This document shows positions 23,145 through 30,137 of a stretch of 35,412 nucleotides of DNA, in pieces. The stretch's first letter is position 1; each line of letters starts with the position of its first letter. This DNA comes from VBCK01 sp035939615. GTDB taxonomy: Bacteria > Pseudomonadota > Gammaproteobacteria > Burkholderiales > Burkholderiaceae_F. A program made the translations under genes and the position numbers. The notes beneath the pieces were generated by a model. That model was not told the origin of the DNA, made no database searches, and worked only from the letters and a program-made list of their open reading frames with translations. The stretch spans positions 1 to 35,412 of the forward strand of contig DASZFP010000108.1 in the NCBI GenBank assembly GCA_035939615.1. The letters run 5' to 3'.

Positions 23145-23846
23145 TCAGGTTTCCTCGTCACTCTCATTAGAGCGAGGATCAGCCTCCCCTTTCCCTTTAG
23201 GGAGAGGGGCCGGGGGTGAGGGTCCCCCGTGATTTTTTCCACCTGACTTCCCGTGCAAGCGCATCATCGCGCGTTCGAACTGTCCTTCGACCGCCAGGTC
23301 CAGCACCGCATCCAGGCGCGCGATTGCGTCCTCGATCGCGTCGCGCTCGTCGCGCCGCGGCGCCGTCAGCACGTAATCGGCGACATCCTGCTCCAGCCCG
23401 AGCGCGCGCGGATGCCCGATCCCGATGCGCGCCCGCCAGAAATCGGCGCTCGTCAGCCTCGCTTTGACGTCCTTCAGGCCGTTGTGCCCGGCCGCTCCTC
23501 CGCCCAGCTTCAGTCTGGCCTCGCCGGGCGGCAGGTCGAGCTCGTCGTGCGCCACCAGGATCTGGTCCGGAAGGATCCGGTAAAACAGCGCCGCCGCCAC
23601 CACGGCCTGTCCGGACCGGTTCATCTGGGTCGACGGCTTCAGCAGCATCAGGTCGCCGCCGGCGACGGTGGCGCGCGCCAGTTCGCCGAAGAACTTGCGC
23701 TCGGGGCGCAGCGTGGCGCCGATCCGGGCCGCGAAGCGGTCGACCAGCCAGAACCCCGCATTGTGGCGGGTGCGCTGATAGCCGGCGTCGACGTTGCCCA
23801 GTCCGACCAGCAACCGGATGCGCGCGACCGCGGGTTCGTCGGCCAT
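23145..23846 (-). CDS. pth: Peptidyl-tRNA hydrolase with a repeat-derived C-terminal tail
   Basis: Pth cleaves the ester bond of peptidyl-tRNAs released by stalled ribosomes. The catalytic residues of the family are visible: Asn18, His28 in YQRTRHNAGF, Asn76 in STQMNRSG, Asp101 in LVAHDELDLPPG and Asn122 in AGHNGLKD. The canonical protein ends near FERAMMRLHGK (residue 200), and the total is 233 aa. The extra 33 residues (SGGKNHGGPSPPAPLPKGKG and EADPRSNESDEET) are encoded by a palindromic repeat arm and the DNA beyond it, so the original stop has probably been lost. The ATG at 23846 is chosen over a GTG two codons earlier. It follows rplY (59 bp gap) as is usual in Burkholderiales. Confidence 0.95.
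   Translation of the reverse strand: MADEPAVARIRLLVGLGNVDAGYQRTRHNAGFWLVDRFAARIGATLRPERKFFGELARATVAGGDLMLLKPSTQMNRSGQAVVAAALFYRILPDQILVAHDELDLPPGEARLKLGGGAAGHNGLKDVKARLTSADFWRARIGIGHPRALGLEQDVADYVLTAPRRDERDAIEDAIARLDAVLDLAVEGQFERAMMRLHGKSGGKNHGGPSPPAPLPKGKGEADPRSNESDEET
23186..23222. repeat. Half copy of the CCCTCACCCCCGGCCC palindromic element at the 3' end of pth
   Basis: CCCCTTTCCC (23186-23195) and GGGAGAGGGG (23200-23209) form a 10-bp stem with one wobble pair, directly followed by CCGGGGGTGAGGG (23210-23222). Read on the minus strand, the outer arm plus the first hairpin strand match about 23 bases of the element at 9542 in the AsmA-family gene. The second outer arm is missing, so this is a solo or truncated copy. 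It encodes PSPPAPLPKGKGE, the same Pro/Gly peptide flavour. Confidence 0.75.
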
Positions 23847-23905
23847 GGTCACTCAGGGCGCAGGACAGCCCGTGCGAAACCCGCCCCGGTTGCGCCGGCG
23901 ACCGC

Positions 23906-24646
23906 CTATTTCTTCTTTTCCGCGGCGGCCGGCTTGGCGGCAGGCGCCGGCGCTGCGGCCGCCTTGCCGCCCCCCGGAGCCGGCGCGCCCTTGGCTGGAG
24001 CGCCCGGGGCGGCTGCCGCCGGTGCAGCGGCCGCTCCTGCAACCGCAGCCGCGGCCTCCTCGGCCGGCGCGACCTCTTCCTGCTGCACGCTCGGCAGGGT
24101 CACGCTGACCACCACCGGATTTTCCTTGCCGCGCAACGCCGCGCTCACCCCCGGCGGCAGCTTCAGGTCGCGCACGTGCACCGTGTCCTGCGCGGTCAGT
24201 TGCGACAGATCGACTTCGATGAACTCCGGCAGATCGCGCGGCAGGCACGAAATGTCCAGCTCCGAGGACACGTGGCCGATGATCGCGCCGGTCAGCTTCA
24301 CGGCCGGTGAATGCTCCGCGCCGACGAAGTGCAACGGAACCCTGACGTGGATCTTCTGGTCTTCGGAGATCCGCTGAAAGTCGATGTGCAGCACCAGCGG
24401 CCGGTACGGATGCATCTGGAAATCGCGCAGCAGCACTTTTTCCGCGCGCCCGTCCAGCTCCATCTCCAGAACCGATGCGTGGAACTTCTCGCGCTTGAGC
24501 GAGTGAAACAGCGGGTTGTGATCCAGCTCGATGTTGATCGCATCGGATCTGCCCCCGTACAGGATCCCGGGCACCTTGCCCAGGTGGCGCAAACGGCGGC
24601 TCGCACCCGTGCCTTGCGCCTTGCGTATCGTTGCCACAACCTTCAT
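23906..24646 (-). CDS. rplY: 50S ribosomal protein L25 (Ctc/TL5 type)
   Basis: A 246-aa protein that binds 5S rRNA in the central protuberance. The N-terminal L25 domain (about 1-95) contains GASRRLRHLGKVPGILYGG and VLHIDFQRI. It is followed by the Ctc/TL5 beta domain (about 97-190; VRVPLHFVGAEHSPAVKLTG, DLPEFIEVDLSQL). The last 55 residues are an Ala/Pro/Gly-rich tail ending EKKK, probably disordered; such tails are common in this family in high-GC bacteria. The ATG at 24646 has AAGGA about 8 bases upstream. It lies between prs (84 bp) and pth (59 bp), the usual order. Confidence 0.95.
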   Translation of the reverse strand: MKVVATIRKAQGTGASRRLRHLGKVPGILYGGRSDAINIELDHNPLFHSLKREKFHASVLEMELDGRAEKVLLRDFQMHPYRPLVLHIDFQRISEDQKIHVRVPLHFVGAEHSPAVKLTGAIIGHVSSELDISCLPRDLPEFIEVDLSQLTAQDTVHVRDLKLPPGVSAALRGKENPVVVSVTLPSVQQEEVAPAEEAAAAVAGAAAAPAAAAPGAPAKGAPAPGGGKAAAAPAPAAKPAAAEKKK

Positions 24647-24730
24647 TCGTTCATTCCTTCTGCAAAATGGGCCCGCGGGTCGCGACCAGCCACGACGGAC
24701 CCTGAGTCAAATTCCTTCGCTCAAGCTCGT

Positions 24731-25690
24731 TCACTCGATGAACAGCGAACTCACCGAGTCTCCGCGCGAAATGCGCGAAATCGTCTCCCCCAGCAGCGCC
24801 GCGCACGAGAGCTGCCGGATCTTGCGGCTCGCCGCCGCCACCGGATCGAGCGGGATCGTGTCGGTCACCACGACCTCGTCCATCACCGACTGCTCGATGC
24901 GTTCGACCGCCTGGCCCGACAGCACCGGGTGCGTGCAATACGCGAAGACCTGGCGCGCGCCCTGTTCGGCCAGCGCCTTGGCGGCCTGGCACAGGGTGTT
25001 GGCGGTGTCGATCATGTCGTCCATGATCACGCAGGTGCGGTCCTCGACCTCGCCGATGATGTTCATCACCTCGGCCACGTTGGCGCGCGGACGCCGCTTG
25101 TCGATGATCGCCAGATCGGACTCCATCCGCTTGGCCAGCGCGCGGGCGCGCACCACCCCGCCGATGTCCGGCGACACGACCACCAGCTTCTGGTAGTTGT
25201 GCTTCCACAGATCGCCCAGCAGGATCGGGCTCGCGTACACGTTGTCGACCGGGATGTCGAAGAAGCCCTGGATCTGGTCCGCGTGCAGATCCATCACCAG
25301 CAGGCGGTTCACGCCGACCGCCTGCAGCATGTTGGCCACCACCTTGGCGCTGATCGCGACCCGCGCCGAATGCGGCCGGCGGTCCTGCCGGGCGTACCCG
25401 AAGTAGGGAATCGCTGCGGTGATGCGGCCGGCCGAAGCGCGCTTGAGCGCATCGATCATGATGACCAGTTCCATCAGGTTGTCGTTGGTCGGTGCACAAG
25501 TCGACTGCAGCACGAACACGTCCTTGCCGCGGACGTTTTCGTTGATCTCGACCATCACCTCGCCGTCCGAAAAACGCGAAACCACCGCGCGCCCCAGCGG
25601 GATGTTCAGGTGCTGCACGACGGCGTGCGCGAGCTTCGGGTTCGCGTTGCCCGAGAACACCATCAGAGTGTCGGAAACCGGTGCCGCCAT
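24731..25690 (-). CDS. prs: Ribose-phosphate pyrophosphokinase with altered PRPP loop
   Basis: Prs (319 aa) makes PRPP from ribose 5-phosphate and ATP for purine, pyrimidine, histidine, tryptophan and NAD synthesis. The protein matches Burkholderiales Prs over its length: RFSDGEVMVEINENVRGKDV, CAPTNDNLMELVIMIDALKR, YFGYARQDRR, MDLHADQIQGFFDIPVDN and SPDIGGVVRARALAKRM. In the PRPP-binding loop VIMDDMIDTANTLC (221-234) the usual Gly after 'DT[AGC]' is Asn231, and in the flexible loop RRPHSARVAISAK the usual Arg is His107. Both were read directly from the codons. The ATG at 25690 is preferred over a GTG one codon earlier. The gene begins 12 bp after the tRNA-Gln 3' end. Confidence 0.95.
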   Translation of the reverse strand: MAAPVSDTLMVFSGNANPKLAHAVVQHLNIPLGRAVVSRFSDGEVMVEINENVRGKDVFVLQSTCAPTNDNLMELVIMIDALKRASAGRITAAIPYFGYARQDRRPHSARVAISAKVVANMLQAVGVNRLLVMDLHADQIQGFFDIPVDNVYASPILLGDLWKHNYQKLVVVSPDIGGVVRARALAKRMESDLAIIDKRRPRANVAEVMNIIGEVEDRTCVIMDDMIDTANTLCQAAKALAEQGARQVFAYCTHPVLSGQAVERIEQSVMDEVVVTDTIPLDPVAAASRKIRQLSCAALLGETISRISRGDSVSSLFIE

Positions 25691-25702
25691 CACGGATCGA
25701 TA

Positions 25703-25779
25703 TGGCTGGGGAGGAAGGATTCGAACCCTCGAATGGCGGAATCAAAATCCGCTGCCTTAACCAGCTTGGCGACTCCCCA
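25703..25779 (-). tRNA. tRNA-Gln (anticodon UUG)
   Basis: The minus strand folds as a full cloverleaf of 77 nt with an encoded CCA. The acceptor stem is TGGGGAG/CTCCCCA and the discriminator G. The D stem is GCC/GGC. The anticodon stem is GCGGA/TCCGC around the loop TTTTGAT, giving anticodon TTG, which reads CAA (Gln). The T arm is GAGGG-TTCGAAT-CCTTC, with one G-T pair. It closely resembles E. coli tRNA-Gln(UUG). It lies between ispE (72 bp upstream) and prs (12 bp downstream) on the same strand, as in other Burkholderiales, and is probably processed from a longer transcript; no convincing promoter sits in the 72 bp gap. Confidence 0.97.
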
Positions 25780-25851
25780 GCGCGAAACTCGAAGTCAATT
25801 CAGATCCTGCCGGCCGATGCCACTCGGCGATCCCGCGCGCCGCCCCAAAGC

Positions 25852-26736
25852 TCACCAGGCGGCCAGCGGATGTTCGGCCAGGCCGGGCACGGCCCATGCG
25901 CACCATCGGCCCGACGCGCCGGCGATCGCGCGCTGCGCCTGTGCCTCGGTTTCGAACGCCGCGAACACGCACGCGCCGGAGCCGGTCATGCGGGCATCGC
26001 CGGATTGCGCAAGAAAACGCAGCGCGGCGTCCACTTCCGGCACGCGCTTCCTGACGATCGGTTCAAGATCGTTGCCGCCTGCCCAGGAACCCATTTCTCC
26101 GCTCCCAGGCCCGCTTCCAGACCGACCCAGGCCGCCCTCGGGAAAGCCTTGGATTTTGGCCTGTTCAAGGTGCGCTGTCAATTCGTCGGACCGGAAGATT
26201 TCCGCTGTCGAAACATGAACTTGAGGATGAATCAGCGCATACCAGCGCGCCGGAACCGAAAGCGGCGACAGCCGCTCGCCGATGCCTTCGCCCAGGCAGG
26301 GTCCGCGCTGCAGGAAAAACGGGACATCGGCGCCGAGCTGCACCGCCAGCAGCGCCAGCCGTTCGCGCGTCCAGCGCAGGCGCCACATTCGATTCAAGGC
26401 CAGCAGTGCGGTGGCGGCGTCCGACGAGCCGCCGCCCAGCCCGGCCCCGGTCGGAATCCGCTTTTCCACCTCGATCCGCACGCCCAGGCCGCACTGCGAT
26501 TGCTGCTGCAACAGCCGCGCGGCGCGCACTGCCAGGTCCTGCTCGATGGGACCGGTCAGATCGCCGCCGCGCTCGATGCTGCCGTCCTCGCACAGCTCGA
26601 AGTCCAGCGTGTCGGCCAGGCCGATCGCAACGAAGCCGGTTCTGAGATCGTGCAGCCCGTCCGGGCGGCGTCCCACCACCTGCAGGAACAGGTTCAGCTT
26701 GGCCGGCGCCGGCAGCCCCAGCATCAGCCGCGTCAC
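25852..26736 (-). CDS. ispE: 4-diphosphocytidyl-2-C-methyl-D-erythritol kinase
   Basis: IspE (294 aa) phosphorylates CDP-methylerythritol in the non-mevalonate (MEP) isoprenoid pathway. It is a GHMP kinase with PAPAKLNLFLQVVGRRPDG (Lys13), the ATP loop IPTGAGLGGGSSDAATALL (94-112), the catalytic Asp137 in GADVPFF and the closing RMTGSGACVFAAF. A Gly/Ser-rich stretch (about residues 213-235) stands where relatives have a variable loop. The GTG start at 26736 overlaps the lolB stop as GTGA, which fixes the start well. lolB-ispE-tRNA-Gln-prs is a familiar betaproteobacterial order. Confidence 0.95.
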   Translation of the reverse strand: MTRLMLGLPAPAKLNLFLQVVGRRPDGLHDLRTGFVAIGLADTLDFELCEDGSIERGGDLTGPIEQDLAVRAARLLQQQSQCGLGVRIEVEKRIPTGAGLGGGSSDAATALLALNRMWRLRWTRERLALLAVQLGADVPFFLQRGPCLGEGIGERLSPLSVPARWYALIHPQVHVSTAEIFRSDELTAHLEQAKIQGFPEGGLGRSGSGPGSGEMGSWAGGNDLEPIVRKRVPEVDAALRFLAQSGDARMTGSGACVFAAFETEAQAQRAIAGASGRWCAWAVPGLAEHPLAAW

Positions 26737-27335
26737 GAGCCGGCTCCCGAGTCGAGTACCACGCGCAAAGACACCGCCGGCGCATCGCCCCGCTGCGGGC
26801 GGCTCAGGTCGAAGCGGCGGATGCGCCCGTCGGCCCCGCGCGGCTCGAACCGGATGGTCCATCCATCCTGCTGCAGTTCGGTGGCACCGTCGTTGGCCGG
26901 TTCCAGCCGATAGGGGCGGTCCTTCACCGGGCGCCCTTCGATCCAGTCGCCAATGCCCGAGACCGGCAAGGTCCAGCCGAGCACCTGCAGACTCAACGCC
27001 TCTGGGTCGGGGCCACGCTCGGTTCGCAGGCCGCCCGGGGTCGGCACGGTCAGCCGCGCGCCACCCGGCCCGGACTGAACGCGAGCCACCGTCGTGCCCA
27101 ACGGGGTGCTCAGATCCAGCGTGACGTCGGATCCGGCCACGGTCAGCGCAAAACGTCCGCTGGCCGCCTCGTGCCGCTCAACGCCGTCGACCGCCAGCGC
27201 GAAACGGCCCTCGTAGTTCACCCCGTCGCCGGTGGGCGGCGGCAGGGACGCGCAGGCCACCGCCAGCACGCACAGCGCAAGGCCGAGCCGACCGGGGCGG
27301 ACAGTTGAGAGGCGCGGCGGGGGCGGCCGGCTCAA
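26733..27335 (-). CDS. lolB: Outer-membrane lipoprotein LolB
   Basis: LolB receives lipoproteins from LolA and inserts them into the inner leaflet of the outer membrane. The protein is 200 aa. A short basic N-terminus and hydrophobic stretch (LGLALCVLAVAC) end in a lipobox with Cys at about residue 26. The mature part has the half-barrel pattern, including YEGRFALAVDG, LDLSTPLGTTVARVQ, VLGWTLPVSGIGDWIEGRPV and a basic FDLSRPQRG end. The start is a TTG at 27335, overlapping the TPR stop as TTGA; no ATG or GTG lies upstream of the signal in frame. Its own 3' end overlaps ispE by 4 bp. The three genes are thus tightly coupled. Confidence 0.88.
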   Translation of the reverse strand: MSRPPPPRLSTVRPGRLGLALCVLAVACASLPPPTGDGVNYEGRFALAVDGVERHEAASGRFALTVAGSDVTLDLSTPLGTTVARVQSGPGGARLTVPTPGGLRTERGPDPEALSLQVLGWTLPVSGIGDWIEGRPVKDRPYRLEPANDGATELQQDGWTIRFEPRGADGRIRRFDLSRPQRGDAPAVSLRVVLDSGAGS

Positions 27336-29140
27336 GGCTTCACGTCCAGCCGCTGCAGCGTCTCCTTCAACGTCTCGTTGTCGGACTCGCGCCGGCTCGC
27401 TTCGCGCCACACGTTGCGCGCGCCCTCTCGATCGCCCTGGCGCCACATCACCTCGCCCAGGTGGGCCGCCACATCGGCTTCTGGCTTGAGGCGGTAGGCC
27501 CTGCCGAGGTAGTCGCGGGCCGCCGACAGGTTGCCGAGCCGGTATTGGACCCAACCCATCGAATCCAGGATGAAGCCGTCGTCCGGGGCCAGTTGCAGCG
27601 CCTTGTCGATCAGCTCGTAGGCCTCCTTCAAGCGGATATTGCGGTCGGCGAAGGTGTAGCCGAGCGCGTTGTAGGCGTGCGCGTAATCCGGCTTGAGCTG
27701 CACCAGGCGGCGCAGGTGCGTCTCCATCACGTCCAGGCGGTCGAGCCGCTCGGCCGACATGGCCGTCTCGTACAGCAGATTGGGGTCGTCGGGTGCCGCC
27801 TGCAGCGCCGATGCCAGCAGGTTGTACGACTCCTGGTAGCGATGAGCGTCCCGCAGGATCTGCCCCCGGGACAGCAGGATCTGCGAGCGGTCGTCGGCGG
27901 AGTCGGGCGCGGTCTCGCCCAGCAGCTTGAGCGCCTCGTCCACGCGGTTGAGCTTGGCCAGCAGGAAGGCTTCCCGGATGCGCGCCGTCAGCACCTGCTC
28001 GGGACTGTGCACGCGATGCAGCCATTCGAACGCCTCGTCGTACTTCTGCTCATCCTCGCAGACCCGCGCCAGATTCAGATACGCCGGATCGGGTTCGCGG
28101 TCGGCTCCTTCCTCGATCGCCTTCAGGTAGCGCTGGAAATACTCGCGCGCCTGCGGGCGAAGGTCCGCCTGCAGCGAGAGCACGCCCAACGCAAACAGCG
28201 GATCGGGCCCGTTGGGGTCGCGCCGCAGCAGCTCCTCGAACTGGTTGCGGGCGGCATCGTTGCGCCCGTCGCCGACCAGTAGCCTCGCGTACTCCAGGCG
28301 TGCCGAGGCCGCGTTCGGATTGCGCTGCAGGAAACCGGACAGCAGCGCGATCGCATCGGCGCGCCCGGCCGCCTCGGTCCGGTTCTTGGTCTCCAGCATG
28401 AACTGTGCGGCCGCGATCGCCGCCTGTTCCGAATCCGGCTTCAGCGCCAGCGCGGCGCGCGCCTCTTCGGTCGCGCGCGCGCCCTGACCTGCCGCGTGCG
28501 CCCCGTGGGCCAGGATCAGGTGCACATCGAAGGCGCGTTTGCGGTCGCTGCGGTAGGGCTCGGCCAGCCCCTCCAGCAGCGCCAGCGCCTGCGCCTGATC
28601 GGGAGCGCGCGCCAGCAGACGCTGGATGCGCGCGAGCGCGGCCAGGGGCTCGGTGTCCTCCCGAATCTGCTTCTGCAGCAGCGGCCTGGCGTCCTCGTAG
28701 CGGCCATTGGCCACCAGCAGCGAGGTGTAGGTCTGCTCGGCCTCCGACGAGCCGCTGTCCAACTCGCGCCACAGGCGGGCCGAATCGAGGGCCTGGGCCG
28801 CGTCGCGCGCCCCCAGCGCGACCTCGGTCGCGCGCCGCGCCAGACGCGGATCGTGCGTCTCGCGCGCCGCCTTCATCAGCGTCGCGAAGGCTGCGCTGAA
28901 CTCGCCGCGTTGTACCGCGACCTCGGCCGCCACGATTTCGAACAGCAGCGGCCCGGTCAACTCGACCTCGGGCAGCGGCCGGTTCGCTTCGGGCGCTTCG
29001 GCCGTGGCCGCGGCGGGCTCGCTCTGGGCGACCGTCGGGCGGTTGGCCGGGACCGCGCACCCTACAATCAGCGCGCACAGCAGGTACGCTGCCGCCTGTG
29101 CCGCGGCCGCCCCCAGGGGTCTGCCTTGCTTGAAGATCAT
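27332..29140 (-). CDS. TPR-repeat lipoprotein
   Basis: A 602-aa protein with a lipoprotein signal (lipobox LIVGC, Cys28) and then almost entirely tetratricopeptide repeats. Clear units near the C-terminus include PDYAHAYNALGYTFADRNIR, PDDGFILDSMGWVQYRLGNL and AARDYLGRAYRLKPEADVA; more degenerate ones fill residues 90-450. Such proteins serve as protein-binding scaffolds. This family is regularly found just upstream of lolB-ispE in betaproteobacteria, and its exact partner is unknown to me. The ATG at 29140 is chosen because the signal sequence starts there. It is divergent from mutM, with 59 bp between the starts, and its stop overlaps lolB by 4 bp. Confidence 0.9.
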   Translation of the reverse strand: MIFKQGRPLGAAAAQAAAYLLCALIVGCAVPANRPTVAQSEPAAATAEAPEANRPLPEVELTGPLLFEIVAAEVAVQRGEFSAAFATLMKAARETHDPRLARRATEVALGARDAAQALDSARLWRELDSGSSEAEQTYTSLLVANGRYEDARPLLQKQIREDTEPLAALARIQRLLARAPDQAQALALLEGLAEPYRSDRKRAFDVHLILAHGAHAAGQGARATEEARAALALKPDSEQAAIAAAQFMLETKNRTEAAGRADAIALLSGFLQRNPNAASARLEYARLLVGDGRNDAARNQFEELLRRDPNGPDPLFALGVLSLQADLRPQAREYFQRYLKAIEEGADREPDPAYLNLARVCEDEQKYDEAFEWLHRVHSPEQVLTARIREAFLLAKLNRVDEALKLLGETAPDSADDRSQILLSRGQILRDAHRYQESYNLLASALQAAPDDPNLLYETAMSAERLDRLDVMETHLRRLVQLKPDYAHAYNALGYTFADRNIRLKEAYELIDKALQLAPDDGFILDSMGWVQYRLGNLSAARDYLGRAYRLKPEADVAAHLGEVMWRQGDREGARNVWREASRRESDNETLKETLQRLDVKP

Positions 29141-29199
29141 CGCAGCGCCCGCCGAGGCGGGATGGGTTCGTCGAATCGACAGTTTAGCCGCGACCGTAA

Positions 29200-30030
29200 A
29201 TGCCCGAATTGCCCGAAGTCGAGGTAACCCGGCGCTGCATGGCAACCGCGCTGGAAGGCCGGCCCGTCAGCGCACTGCGGGTCTATCAGCCACGCCTGCG
29301 CTGGCCGGTGCCGCGCACGCTGGCCTCGACGCTGACCGGGCGTCGCCTGCAGCGCATCGATCGGCGCGGCAAGTACCTGTTGTGGCGCTTCGAGCACGGC
29401 GTGTTGATTTCCCACCTGGGCATGACCGGGTCCTGGCGCATCTACCCGGCCCAAGGCGTTCCGCTGCGCGGTCCGCATGATCACGTCGATCTGGGCTTCG
29501 ACTCGGTGCTGGCCCGGCTGACCGACCCGAGGCGCTTCGGCGCGCTGCTGTGGCACCCGGCCGCGCACGGCGACGTCGAGCAACACCCGCTGCTCGCGTC
29601 GCTGGGCGCCGAACCGCTGGAGCGCGGCTTCGACGGCGCCCGTCTCTACCAGGCCACGCGCGGCCGGTCGGCCTCGATCAAGCAGGTGTTGCTGGCCGGC
29701 GACGCGGTGGTCGGGGTCGGCAACATCTACGCGTCCGAAAGCCTGTTCGACGCACGCATCGATCCACGCCTGCCGGCGCGGCGCCTGGGCCCGGTGCGAT
29801 GCGCCCGGCTGGCCGCCTCGATACGGCGGGTGCTGAACGAGGCCATCGAGGTGGGCGGATCCACGCTGCGGGACTATACGGCGGCTGACGGGGCCGAAGG
29901 CCGGTATGCGCTGCGAGCACGTGTTTACGGGCGCGATGGCTCGGAGTGCCCAGTTTGCGGCCGTCCAATTCAACGGATCGTCCAGGGTCAGCGCGCCACA
30001 TACTGGTGCAGCCGTTGCCAGCGGCGCTGA
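29200..30030 (+). CDS. mutM: Formamidopyrimidine-DNA glycosylase
   Basis: MutM/Fpg (276 aa) removes 8-oxoguanine and formamidopyrimidines from DNA and nicks the abasic site. The mature N-terminus PELPEVE carries the catalytic Pro2 and Glu3; Lys58 is in the conserved RRGKYLLW loop. The helix-two-turn-helix motif contains IKQVLLAGDAVVGVGNIYAS. The C-terminal zinc finger is CPVCG...CSRCQ. Length and residues are normal. The ATG at 29200 is fixed by the PELPEVE motif, although no good ribosome binding site is visible. It is grouped with mutY on the same strand, with a GTPase gene between them. Confidence 0.97.
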   Translation: MPELPEVEVTRRCMATALEGRPVSALRVYQPRLRWPVPRTLASTLTGRRLQRIDRRGKYLLWRFEHGVLISHLGMTGSWRIYPAQGVPLRGPHDHVDLGFDSVLARLTDPRRFGALLWHPAAHGDVEQHPLLASLGAEPLERGFDGARLYQATRGRSASIKQVLLAGDAVVGVGNIYASESLFDARIDPRLPARRLGPVRCARLAASIRRVLNEAIEVGGSTLRDYTAADGAEGRYALRARVYGRDGSECPVCGRPIQRIVQGQRATYWCSRCQRR

Positions 30031-30137
30031 GCGCGGCGTGCGCGCGGCTGCGCGGGCGCAACACTGGCCCCGCCGCGGCTGTGTTAGATTGATCCAACTG
30101 CCGGGCCGGGCGCCGGACGATCGTCGAGCCTTCGTAC

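Noticed and set aside
23906..24070. A frameshift or foreign tail in rplY
   Set aside because: The Ala/Pro-rich tail stays in frame, ends in EKKK, and such tails are common in L25/Ctc proteins of high-GC bacteria.
25703..25779. tRNA-Leu with anticodon CAA
   Set aside because: The minus-strand anticodon loop is TTTTGAT, giving anticodon TTG. The short variable loop and overall sequence fit tRNA-Gln, not the long-arm tRNA-Leu.
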